A stretch of 64,000 nucleotides of DNA from Ctena decussata (taxonomy: Eukaryota > Mollusca > Bivalvia > Lucinida > Lucinidae): contig OZ022502.1 of the NCBI GenBank assembly GCA_963989385.1, forward strand, positions 8,214,501-8,278,500. Direction: 5' to 3'. The translations under genes and the position numbers were made by a program. Below, piece after piece: positions 42,904-54,638 of this stretch (positions are counted from its first letter, which is position 1; each line of letters starts with the position of its first letter). Under the pieces are notes generated by a model. The model was given only the letters and a program-made list of their open reading frames with translations, was not told where the DNA came from and did not search any database.

Positions 42904-44110
42904 GATATGAATTTATAGATTACTTTTGCATGTAAACCAGTACCGCAAGTTAATAAAAGCATTTTTCTTTTCTTTTTCTTTTGTTTTTGTTTTGTTCAAG
43001 CTTTTCCGATGGATGAATGTGACAGAAAGAAAATGATTTGATGGAGTGATGATGATTATACATAACTTGATTTCAACATTTCAACATTTTAACGCAGTAC
43101 TATCAAAAGCTTAATCATTAAAAAGTTAATCAGTACATGTAAATTCTATTTCTTTTTGTTTTGTTCTTAACAATAAGGTTTTGGAAGGCAGCAATAGTAA
43201 GCGGAAGGACGCAGGCCACTGCGGTTTCCAAGGCTTGCAGCAATGTTTTAAACAAGTGAATTCACGTGTTATAAGCTAGCTTTGGGGCTTAGGTTGTCTT
43301 TATTCCTCTGTTGCTGCAAAACGTCACATCACCAACTCACATGTGAAGAGAATGTCTGAGAAACTGGCATAAGAAATTGGTGGAGTAAATTGGTCTGGAA
43401 AGTAAGAAGATAGGCACTGATCAGGAATTAATACAATCAAATCCCACATTCCGTCCTCAAAACCAATAGGAAAAGATCCACAAACAAACAGAAATTGACA
43501 CAAGTTTACGAATGACACGTACAGTAAATCGAATAAGCAGCTCTTTTTTTATTTTGATCACAAAACAAAACAAAACAGAAGGCAGACTGGGCAGCAATAC
43601 AGGTGACTAAACTGCCAGAGACCATAGACAAGCGGACACAGTACAATATAACATCAAGGAACCGCAACAGAAGTACCGCCTTGGAACGGTAAGCAAAGGA
43701 TTACTCGGGGGGGGGGGGGGCTTAAACAAGTTTTACTGGATCCAAACCTCGCCATTGGTTTCCGCAATGGTTCAACGCAACACAAGCGTATGTACCACAC
43801 AAAAGACTAAACAGCCATTTAATAATTCTACACCTAGAAGTGATTCATTCACGGACTTTTGGCCAGTCAGAATGTTCTGTAATTCTTTCGGCTCATTTCG
43901 TGACTTAAATCTTGTAAGGTTTAATGCGATAACAGGAATTATTGCGTAAATAGATGTCACACGCTATTAATAGGCATGTTTTAACGACCACGAATCCATG
44001 TATTAACAACGCCTTTCACGTGCTATAATGACTCGGTTTGCAACTTTACGTATGCATGTTGCAGGGCAATACTCTGTCAGTACAGAAACAAGTGTCAAGA
44101 TTGTACTTAC
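42904..44110. repeat. Repeat-derived stretch
   Basis: 43390-43750 belongs to the dispersed family also at 7500-7700 and 45370-45720 (CAATCAAATCCCACATTCCG, TTTTACTGGATCCAAACC). A G-run lies at 43709-43721. No gene recognised. Confidence 0.5.
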
Positions 44111-44120
44111 AGTTATCCAT
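44111..44120 (-). CDS. Secreted cysteine-free protein, first coding exon
   Basis: ATGGATAACT followed by donor GTAAGT. Joined to exon 2 it adds Met-Asp-Asn-Leu in frame before the second Met, which supports the splice. The exon probably continues into a 5' UTR to about 44250. Confidence 0.55.
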
Positions 44121-44275
44121 AAACTTGTACGGATGAGCTATACCAAAAAAAAATCGGATATTGTAAATTGGAAGTGCAGACGAAATTGAGTGAAAACTTG
44201 ATTATGGCTTGTGAACTGCTGCTGCGGGTTGGACAAAATTTCACAATAGCTTACCATGGCTTGAAACGAGCGGAT

Positions 44276-44286
44276 TAATATATACA
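44276..44286 (-). promoter_or_regulatory. Candidate TATA box of the secreted-protein gene
   Basis: On the minus strand, TATATATTA lies about 155 bp upstream of the first ATG. A start near 44250 would give a 5' UTR of about 130 nt. Based on position and motif only. Confidence 0.3.
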
Positions 44287-44329
44287 TGCATAGTGCGTGT
44301 AGGAATTAGTAAGGTAATGGCGATGCGGC

Positions 44330-45090
44330 CGAAAAAGTAATCACTTCTTTCCCCAGTCCCAATGATGTATCATTGCTGGTTAGGTCAAATTCCATCTGGT
44401 GATTTATGAAATAAGAGTGCACAAAAGGCTCACTTTTAGAGCCTTATAAACGAAGTGACCTTGAAAAAAAGTCAGGGTCGCCAAACAAACATTAATCACT
44501 TCTTTCCCGATCCCAATAAAGTATCTGTGCTAGTTTGGTCGAATTCCATCAATTGATTCATAAGACAGAGTGCACATTATGCTCATTTTTAGCGTCTTTA
44601 TAATGTAGCGACCTTGAAAATGAGGTCAATGTCACAAAAATCTAATCGCTTCTTTTCCGTGTCCTGATAATGTATCTGTGCTAATTTGCTTAATTAATAG
44701 AATTCCAGCCATTGTTTCAAGAAAAAGTATGCACACAAGCTTTTTTTCTCTATTAGATTATGAGCTTGAAAGTGCCAGTGTGACCTTGAAAATGAGCTCG
44801 GTGTCATCAAAATGAGATCACTTCTTTTCCCAATTTTAATGATGTATCTGTGCTAGTTTGTTCAACTTCCATTAGTTGATTAATGAGATAGAGTTTATTT
44901 TATCTTATTTTCAGTCTTTATAATGTAGTGACCTTGAAAATAAGGTCAAGGTCACCCAAATCTAACCACTTCTTTCCCCCGTCCAAATAATTAATCTGTG
45001 CTAGTTTGGTTAAATTCCACAGCTGTTTCAAAAGATAGTATGCACAAAAGCTTTTTAATGCCTAGAGTCCTTATAATGCAGTAAGGAAAA
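44330..45090. repeat. Tandem array, about five units of 145-165 bp
   Basis: CACTTCTTTCCC and GTATCTGTGCTAGTTTG recur near 44341, 44507, 44648, 44819 and 44968. Units carry GTGACCTTGAAAA and variants of AAGGTCAAGGTCAC. Confidence 0.85.
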
Positions 45091-46221
45091 TATAGTATTT
45101 AAAGCCAATCTACATACTCCAGATCCCTTGCAAGAGTGCTGTGAACCTTGTAACTGAGAGATGAACACACTACAAGAACTCCATTTTATCAGATTTGATA
45201 AACACTTAGCATAAGACCGAGATACAAAATTTTAAGCTAGTCTGCCAGCTGGTTTTGTTTGTAAAGGACGAATTTTGAAAACATGCGCTATCAAGCAGAC
45301 AAATTTAAAGAGTAACTACACTTCAGGAACTGACTGAATCAGATCCCAAACCCTATCCCCAACATCAAAGGGAAAGATTGACAAAGACATCCCAACAAAC
45401 AATAAATTACAAGTGATAAGCCGAGTCAGCAGCTCTTTCCCAAATAGGTGGCAACTCAGCTATCTTTACTGAACAAAATAATTTACACCAACAGATGGGT
45501 TACAACAGACTAAGCAAATTATACGATAAACATTTAATAACTATTTTTACCTATTTTCTATTTTCATTATAGAAGGGTTAAAATGAGAACACAATAAATT
45601 AAACAGAACCGAACAAAAAACATATGCAACCGCAACGAAAGAACCGCCTGGGGACTGTCAGTAATTATAACTACTGGGGGATTTAAACCGGTTTTACTGG
45701 GCCCAAACCTTCACCCTCACCCTAAAGTACTGTCATAAACAGTCACTTCTCAACAATAGCCATCTCACTACAACAGCTAATTAACCCATAAAGGATGCGC
45801 TGGACTACCAATCCAGGGATCGCAAGATTGATCCTCCACTTCTCCGGTCATAGTCATTCAGATGAGACTTTAAACCGAGGTTCCGTATGAACTAGTTGTT
45901 GTGGGAGTTAAACCAGAGTTCACTCAGTCTCCCACTCACTCCCATAAAAGCACCAACAAAGCAGATGCCAAAATCTACATCTGGAAAATTTCAATAAATA
46001 TTTTGGCCAAACTATATCATATTGAGAATTCAAAGACAGTGACTAGAGGACAAACAGTGTAGATCCAGATCATCTGGCTCTGCACTGTGCAAACTCAATT
46101 ATTTTCTTTTCTTTTTTTTTTTCGCTGTTTAAGTATTAATTTCATACCTCTCTTGACTGTGTATTAAGGTGGAAGGGTAAACTTTCAGGGACAGCAACTC
46201 TGTCATGCCATTTTCATTTAT
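45091..46221. repeat. Repeat-derived stretch
   Basis: 45302-45370 is the inverted match of 40793-40860. 45370-45720 is a copy of the 7500/43400 family. 45780-45960 contains body text of a SINE-like repeat also near 24160-24250. No gene. Confidence 0.5.
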
Positions 46222-46444
46222 GGGGCCGTATTCATAAAACGACTTAAGTCGTTGCTATGGTGTTGCTAAGGCTAAATATTTATAAAGGAGATTCCCTACA
46301 ACTATGAAATTTGGTCTGGAGGAACAGTCTTTGTAAGACTGTTCCTCCAGAGCAAATTTCATGGTTGTACGGAATCTCCTTCTTAGAAATTCGGCCTTAG
46401 CAACACCATAGCAACCACTTAAGTGGCTCTATGAATACGGCCCC
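46222..46444. mobile_element. Palindromic MITE (GGGGCCGTATTCATA ends)
   Basis: A 223-bp inverted repeat: GGGGCCGTATTCATAAAACG on the left, ATGAATACGGCCCC on the right, with GGAGGAACAGTCT facing AGACTGTTCCTCC around 46336. The half copy at 9293-9394 belongs to the same family. Confidence 0.9.
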
Positions 46445-46811
46445 TGCATTCGGCCTCAATGGGATTATAATTTGCTCCTCTAGGAAATTACATTTGTACC
46501 AACTTTCATGAAGAAATCTTAAACGGGTTTAAAAGATATGGAGTGGACACGATGCTTATATGAAATTAGTACAGGAAAACACAAAGGGGTATGATTTAGT
46601 CAAAACTGAAAGTAGGGTTAAGTTTCTTTTTCTCTCCACATCATCTGATATTCCTTTTTATTTGCACAAACGTTTTTAGAAAAAAATTAAATGGGTCTAT
46701 AAGAATTAGATATGGAGCAGACACGGAGTGGGCACGAAGCTTATACAAGATATCTGTAAAATATAAATCTGGTATTAGTTTGGATGTTTGGTGCCTACTG
46801 AGGCACAATAA
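46445..46811. other. Unassigned stretch
   Basis: No gene or repeat recognised beyond scattered dispersed-repeat text. Confidence 0.35.
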
Positions 46812-47049
46812 TGAGCCGCGACAAGAGATAACCAACAATGTGGTTGTGCGCCCAGCACAGACTCAGATTAGCCTGGACATCCGCCCAGTCCAATCAGACT
46901 CTTTGCTAAGCGCTTAAAGGGTAGCTGAGGGACCAAGCTACCCCCATGCGGACAGCGAAAACTCTGATCAGACTGGGCGGATGCCCAGGCTGATCTGAGT
47001 CTGCACTGGGCGCACAACCACATTGTTGGGTTTGTCATGTCGCGGCTCA
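46812..47049. mobile_element. Fold-back MITE copy 10, intact
   Basis: TGAGCCGCGACAAGAGATAA ... GTCGCGGCTCA, 238 bp. Confidence 0.95.
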
Positions 47050-47593
47050 AATAAAGTATCATTTACATGACAAGCAAAGACGATATTGTCCTGACATTGA
47101 AAAAGGTTGTTATAGATAAATCTGAAGATTGGAAATTGTGGTTATTTATCCAGTATTACAGAATATACAAGTATCTTATCATACAATTCAGCTCAAGTCA
47201 AATAAACAAAGAGATATCAAAAAGGTCTGAGTCTAACACAGATTTCAATTTGGATAGTACAATGCACCTGACGTACATCACTGTCTTAGCTACTGATTCC
47301 ATGTAGGGATATATTGCTGGTAGCAAGCACCAGAACAACTCGCAAAGCCACACCAGCTGAGCTGCGATGGAAGCTGTGCGGTAGTGAGGCTACGAACTCC
47401 TCCCTCACCCACCCTATTCTCCAGACCTAGCCCGGGCTGTAGATTTTAGGATGATGATGAGCTGACTGCTGCTGTTGAGGGCAGGTTAGGGGACCAAGAT
47501 GTTGAGTTTTACCGGTATCAGTAACTGGCAAAATAGACGGAACAAGTGTGTGGAGTCGAAAGGGGAATATGTTGAAAAAATGAGGGGAAAAAA
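47050..47593. other. Unassigned stretch
   Basis: A 79-codon frame (47067-47306) has no signature. Nothing else recognised. Confidence 0.35.
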
Positions 47594-49496
47594 CAACAAG
47601 AGGGCCATGAGGCCCTGAATCGCTCACCTGAACAATTGGCAAAGTGGCTTTTTCTTATGTCTGAAATTGTAAACAAATGAGTCTTGGGTCAAAAGTCAAA
47701 GACTGACCTCTTGTACTCATAAAACTCCATGTACTCATTAAGATAACCATATATACCATTTTTAGGCCAAAATCCTCAGAACTTTCCATGAAATCTTATG
47801 TTCTAGCATTTTCCCATATTTGACCATGCCGCAAAAAAGGTCAGGGTAAACCCAAGGTCATCATTTGAACAGTCTTGGAAGTACTCTAGTACTCCATGCT
47901 ACTTACCAAGTTTCAAGGCCATAGTTCTGGAGAAAAAATATTAAAGGTTTATACCATAAATGGGTATGGCAGGCATGTTGGTCATGTGACCTGAACCGTT
48001 AGAATTCATTATTTCAACCTACCAGTGGAGGCTCTATATGAAATGTGATTAGAACTTGCTCATTGGCTTCTTAGGAAAAGTTTGAAATTTTCAAACAATG
48101 AGAATTCAGGGTCGAAGGAACGACCTTGACCTCTTGTACTCATGAATCTTGATGAACTCATTAAGATGACTGTATTTACCAATTTTTAGGCCTAAATCTT
48201 CAAAACTTTCCATGAACTCTTATGTTCTAGCATTTTCCCATATTTGACCTTGCCGTACGATGGCCAAGGTCAACCCAAGGTCATCATTTTGAACATTCTT
48301 TATAGAACTGGAGTACCCAATGCTACATACCAGGTTTCAAAACCATCGGTCAATTGGTTCTGGAGAAGAAGATTTTTAAATGTTTTATCATATATGGGCA
48401 TGGCGGCCATGTTGGTAATGTGGCCTGTACAGTTTTAACGAAATTTCATTCCCTCAATCCCTGGAGGCTTTATATGAAATCGGGTTACAATTAGCCCGGT
48501 GGTTGTTTAGAAGATTGTTCGAAATTGTCAAAATATGAGAGTTCTGGGTCAAAGGTCCAAGAATGACCTTGACCTCTTGTACTCACAAACCTTCATGTAC
48601 TTATTAAGATGACTATATATACTGATTTTTAAGCCTTAATTTTCAAAACTTTCCATGTAATCTTATGTTCTACATTTTTCCCATATTGGCCTTGCCGTAA
48701 AATGGCCAAGGGCAACACAAGGTCATAGTTTGAACAATCTTGATAGTACTTTAGTACCAAATGCTACATACCAAGTTTGAAGGCCATCGGTCAATTGGTT
48801 ATAGAGAAGAAAAGTTAAAAGGTCTTTAACATAAATGGGCGTAGCGGCCATGTTGGTCATGTGACCTGGACTGTTTGAATAAATTTTTGTTCCCTCAACC
48901 CCTGGAGGCTCTATAAAAATTGGTTTCAATTGGTCCAATGGCTGTTGAGGAGATTGTTTGAAACTGTCAAAATATAAAAGTTCTGGGTCAATGAATGACC
49001 TTGACCTCTTGTACTCATAAATCTTCATGAACTTATTAAGATTACTGTAGACACCGATGTTTAGCCCAACATCTTCAACAGTTTTCAAGATATCTTATGT
49101 TGTAGCATTTTGCCGTATAAAAACACAAGGAAGCAAATTGGACCTAGCCGTAAAAAATGGTCAAGGTCAACCCAAGGTCATAATTTGAACAATCTTGGTA
49201 GTACTCGCGTACTCAATGCTACATACCAGTTTTCAAGGCCATAGGCCTATTGGTTCTGGAGGAGAAGATTTTTTTAGGTTTTTACCATATATGGGCATGG
49301 CGACAATGTTGGTCATGTGACCAGGACCGTTTGAACATATTTTTGTTCCCCATTCCTCTGGAGGCCAAATATGAAATTTGGTTACAATTGGCCCAGCGGT
49401 TTCAGAGGAGAAGTCGTTTGAAATTGTGGACGGACGGACGACGACGCCTTACTATCCTTTATGCACCCCCGGAGCCGCTGGCTCAGGTGAGCTAAA
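47594..49496. mobile_element. Tandem-array element (GAGGGCCATGAGGCCCTGAA), copy 1
   Basis: Starts AACAAGAGGGCCATGAGGCC with GCTCACCTGA and ends TCAGGTGAGC, a short inverted end. About four units of 420-450 bp (AAGGTCAT near 47857, 48279, 48721, 49169), each with CTCTTGTACTCA, CCATGTTGGTCATGTGACC and CTGGAGGCTCTATATGAAA. A GTGGACGGACGGACGAC strip precedes the right end. Non-coding. Confidence 0.85.
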
Positions 49497-50811
49497 ATAA
49501 AGCAGTATAATCCAAATATCTTGTTGTTTCTGAGTGAGGCTCAAAACTTTTTGATATCCTCTAGCAACACCCCTGTGGGCATGGCTGGCATAAGATTTTA
49601 ACTGCCGAATATGTTCAGTAATCATCTTACAACAAGATCATGAATACATTCTTATGATCCAGAAAAGTAAGAATTTTGTCAACTTTCCAAAAATACATGT
49701 GTCCATCTCATGTAGCGTCCACTAGAGTAAAAAAAATTCATCTCCTCTGAATTGTTGGACATATTTCTGGCTATGAGATGAACATAGAAAATTCCATTTG
49801 AATCAGCCATATTTTGTTACTCTTCGATCATAAGGCAAACAGATTATGTATTCATGGATCATAAGTTAAACAGAATATAGCATTTCTGGTCCAAAAAGCC
49901 ATAAAATAAAAAATCATCAATTAAAGTACTTACTTTATATGCTATGACATAGGGGACTTAATCATTCTGAAACAACCACAAATAGCCTTGTGTAATTCAG
50001 CAGTAAATGGGATTTTCTCTTCCAAAACAATGCCAAAGATCTACATCCATCTTATATGATGGACCTAAATTTTTTGGGATTGTTTTGGAAGGGAAAAATC
50101 CCTAAACAAATATGGCATATGACTGGCTTCATGTTAAAAGTGATTTTAAACCATATGCAGTGGCAAATAATCCAATCAGCCGCAATCACAGACTAGTCAG
50201 TGTTCACTTTACACTTTTAAATTCTCTTATCATTCAGACTGCTTATACGAATTGGAAACACTATATTGGATGTAATAGTTATAGTAATAGTTTGTCCGCC
50301 TGTATGAGGAGATTATCCACGAGCTTTAGCCAGTGGATTATCTCCAGAACAGGTGGACAAACCCCTATTTTTACCAGCCTTATCAGTGTAGACTTTGCCC
50401 ATTGCAAAATATCTCATGCTAAATTGGCGTTTTCTGGTAAGGGTGGTACAATGTCCTAACAAGCAAGTTCATCTGAGTTTGCACTTTTGCACGTCATTAG
50501 GTATCTTTTCACATGACGTCAATCCCATAAATCTGCCAATTCTCTAGAAAGAGACTGTTTTAGGGAAGGACAATTCCTGTGAAGTTTTAACACTTGTAAT
50601 GATCTCTAGGTATTTGGTCACATTGTTCTTGACAGCAAAATACACTGACAGACAAACAACAAATGACAAAGCTTTGCTATGACAATGACCTTCATCCAAG
50701 GGGGCTAATAAAGAACATATACGCATGCATGAATTAAGTTAATCAAACAAATATAGTTTAGTCTAAATATGTACACCAAATTACAACTAGAAAATTGTGT
50801 CCGTAAGACAC
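49497..50811. other. Unassigned stretch with two small palindromes
   Basis: 50012-50096 is a TTCCAAAACAAT...ATTGTTTTGGAA hairpin of the family seen at 56577-63840. 50288-50362 is a GTTTGTCCGCCTGT...ACAGGTGGACAAAC inverted repeat. No gene. Confidence 0.6.
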
Positions 50812-51150
50812 TAATGATACCCCCGTGCAGTGCCTGTCACATGACGTGTATATCCATAAAGCACCTACAAAGAATCCATTGGAAACCTACCCTACCATGT
50901 AAAAAATTGTCCAAAATAACTAAGTTAAAAAGGCTGTGATTCTGTCAAAATTAATTCTAGATCTATCAAAATGTCTCATGCATATCTTCAAATATGTCCA
51001 CAATATGTAGACAAGGTTTGAAAAAGATCCATTGAAAACTGTTGAGCCAGTTGATAACACAAACTCCATACCCTACAATGCAAAAATTTACCAAGACTGA
51101 CTAAGTTCAAAAGGCCGTAATTCTGTCAAAACAAGCGAATTCGGTAAATT

Positions 51151-52250
51151 TATATCCCCCGCCAAAGTGGCCCTGATTTGTTTATGGTTTATTTTCAGTT
51201 TCAATATAAAATTTTGTTCACAGGTTACAGCTGAACTTGTGGATTGTAAATATAATCAAGGGCAATAACTCTGGAATAAAAGAGCCATAAGTTGAAGCTA
51301 TTCTTCTTAAACACATGCTTCAGCTTCACATGCACTATGATGATACATTTTTCATTCAGTTTCAAGAAATTTTGTTAACCGGTACCTTAGTTATGGCCAA
51401 TTTAGTGATTTTAATTCAATTCAAGGGCATTAAATCTAACACTTCTGAAGCGATTATGACAAAAGTTAACGTGCACTGCCATGATAGAACACAATTATTT
51501 TAAGTTTCATAAAATTCCATTTATTGATTACTTAATTATGACTCAATTTGTTTATTTTAAACCAATTCAAGGGCAATAACTCATTGCTTACTTAAGCAAT
51601 CCTGACAAAATTTAAAATGCACCAATGTGTTACGGTGACACATATGTAGTATAAGTTCCATAGAATTCTATTAATTGATTACTTAGTTATGGCTGAATTT
51701 GTCATCTTTAATTCATTCAAGGGCAATAACTCGAGTACTACTGATGCCATTCTGACAAAACTTTCTATGCATGACCTGGTTATGGTGATACATATTTAGT
51801 TTTAGTTTCACGACGTTTTGGTAATTGGTGACTTAGTTATGGCTCATTTTATTAATTTTGAGTCAATTAAATGGCAATTACTCATGTATTTCTTAAGCCA
51901 GTCTGATGAAACTTCACATGCATCAGCGCGTTATAGTGATATGTTTTTATTTTATGTTTCATTAAATTCCGTCCAGTGGTTACTTAGTTATGGCTCCGGA
52001 CGGAAAGACTGATCTTATCAATTTTAAGTCAATTAAAGGGCAATAACGCATGCACTACTAAAGCCAGTGTGACAAAATTTCACGTGCGTCAGCGCGTTAT
52101 AGTGATATATATTTATTTAAAGTTTCATGAAATGTCGTCCAGTGGTTACTTAGTTATTGCTCCAGATGGATGGACGGAAGGACGGACGGGTGGAAAGACG
52201 AACAGACGGACATGGAGAAAACTATATCCCTCCGCCTTCAGCAGGGGATA
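51151..52250. mobile_element. Tandem-array element with TATCCCC ends (nested)
   Basis: Left end TATATCCCCCGCC; right end GCAGGGGATA. Internal units of 150-165 bp carry GGGCAATAACTC and GGTTACTTAGTTATGGCT. GGATGGACGGAAGGACGG precedes the right end. Confidence 0.7.
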
Positions 52251-52501
52251 ATTAATTCTAGGTCCAACAAAAACCCACATGCACATCTTCAATACAGTCA
52301 CAGCATGTATGCAAGGTTTGAAAAAGGTCCATTAAAAACTGTGAGAGGAGTTGATTACACAAACTCTATACCCTACAATGCAAAACTTTGCCTAAAATGA
52401 CTAAGTTCAAAAAGCTGTAATTCTGTCAAACTAAATTCTAGGTCCAACAAAAATCCACATGAACATCTTCAATATGTCCCCAACATGTATGCAAAGTTTA
52501 A

Positions 52502-54384
52502 ACAAGAGGGCCATGAGACCCTGAATCGCTCGCCTGAGCAATTGGCAAAATGGCTTTTTCTTATGCCTGAAATTGTCAAAATATGAGTCTTGAGTCAAAA
52601 GTCAAAGAATGACCATGACTACTCATAAATCTTCATGTACTCATTTAGACAACCATATTTACCATTTTTTGGCCAAAGTCTTCAAACCTTTCCATGAAAT
52701 CTTATGTTCTAGCAGTTTCCCATATTTGCCTGTGCCGCAAAAAAGTCAAGGTAAACCCAAGGTCATCACTCAAACAGTCTTGGTAGTACTATAGTACTCC
52801 ATGCTACTTACCAAGTTTCAAGGCCATAGGTGTTTTGGTTCCTGAGAAGCAAAATATTAAAGGCTTATACCATAAATGGGTATGGCGGCCATGTTGGTCA
52901 TGTGACCTGGACAGTTTGAACTAAGTTTTGTTCAATCAACCCCTGGAGGCTCTATATGAAATTTGTTAACGATTGGCCCTTTGGCTTTTGAGGAAATGTT
53001 TGAAAATGTCAAAATATGAGAGATCTGGATCAAAGGTCAAAGTATGACCTTGACTTCTTGTACTCATAATTCTTCGTGACCTCATTAAGACGACGGTATA
53101 TACCAATTTTAAGGCCAAAAACTTCAAAACTTCCCCTGGAATCTTTATGTTCTAGCATTTTTCCGTATTTGACATTGCCGTAAATAAGGTCAAGGTCATC
53201 CCAAGGTCATCATTTTGAATAATCTGGATAGTACTCGAGTACTCAATGCTACATACCAAGTTTCAAGGCGATTGGTCAATTGATTCTGGAGAAGAAGAGT
53301 TTTAAAGGTTTTTACCATATATTGGCATGGCAGCCATGTTGGTCATGTCTGGTGGATCGTTAGAAACTTCTTTCATTTCCTCAACCCCTGGAGGCTCTAC
53401 ATAAAAATTGGTTACAACTGGCCAAGTGGTTTTTGAGGAGATTGTTTGAAATCGTCAAAATATGAGAGTTAAGGGTCAAAGGTCAAAGAATGACCTTGAC
53501 TACTTGTACTCACAAATCTGCATGTACTCATGAAGATGACTGTATAATGTATATACCAATTTTAAGGCCTTAATCTTCAAACCTTTCCAAAAAATGCTAT
53601 GTTCTAGCATTTTCCCATATTTGACATTGCCTTAAAAAGGTCAAGGGCAACCCCAGGTCATAATGTGACCAATCTTGATAGTACTGGAGTACCCAATGCT
53701 ACAAGTTTCAAGGTCATCTGTCAATTGGTTCTGGAGAAGAAGATTTTTAAAGGTAATTACCATATATGGGCCTGGAGGCCATCTTGGTCATGTGACCTAG
53801 ACAGTATGAATAAATTTAAATTCCCTCAACCCTTGAAGGCTCTATATGAATTTTTTTTTCAATTGGCCCAGTGGCTTTTGAGGAGATTGTTTGAAATTGT
53901 CAAAATATGAAAGTTCTGGGTCAAAGGTCAAAGAATGACCTTGACCTCTAATACTCATAAATCTTCATGTACTCATTAAGATGACTGTAGATACCAATTA
54001 TATCCCAAAATCTTCAACAGTTTCCGAGATATTTTATGCTCTAGCATTTTTGCCATATAAAAGCACAAGGAAGCAAATTTGACCTGACCATAAAAATAGG
54101 TCAAGGTCACCCCAAGGTCATAATTTGAACAATCTTGGTATTACTTGCGTACCCGATGCTACAAACCAAGTTTCAAGGCCATCGGCTTATTGGGACTGAA
54201 GAAGAAGATTTTTTTAGGTTTTTACCATATTGGTCATGTGACCAAGACCGTTTGAACAAGAACAACGTTTCGTTCCTAAGGCCCCAGGAGGCTTCATATA
54301 AAATGTGGTTACAATCCGCCCAGCATTTTAAGAGGAGAAGTCGTTTGAGATAGTTGACGGACGACGGACAGACGGACGACAAAA
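52502..54384. mobile_element. Tandem-array element (GAGGGCC family), copy 2 (nested)
   Basis: Four units similar to copy 1 (AAGGTCAT near 52760, 53202, 53657, 54115), ending in GACGGACGACGGACAGAC. The right inverted end is lost. Confidence 0.8.
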
Positions 54385-54638
54385 TTTGCCTAAAATGACT
54401 AAATTCAAAAGGCCGTAATTCTGCCAAAATTAGTTTTAGCTCCATCAAAAATCCACATGCACATTTTCAATATGTCCTTAATATGTATGCAAAGTTTAAA
54501 AAAGATCCACTGAAAACTGTGGGAAGAGTTGATTACACAAACTCTATACCATAAAGCATGACAAACAGACAGACAGACAGACGGACAGACAGACAGGGGA
54601 AAATCTTAATGCGCCCCTGACTATCGTCACGGGGGCAT

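Larger units (their letters stand above)
50812..54638. mobile_element. Tandem-array element with ATACCCCCGTG ends, hosting two nested elements
   Basis: Left end TGATACCCCCGTGCAG; right end CGTCACGGGGGCATAA. Units of CTAAGTTCAAAAGGCCGTAA and CACATGCACATCTTCAATA flank and separate two insertions (51151-52250 and 52502-54380). An ACAGACAGACAGACGGAC strip precedes the right end. Confidence 0.65.
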
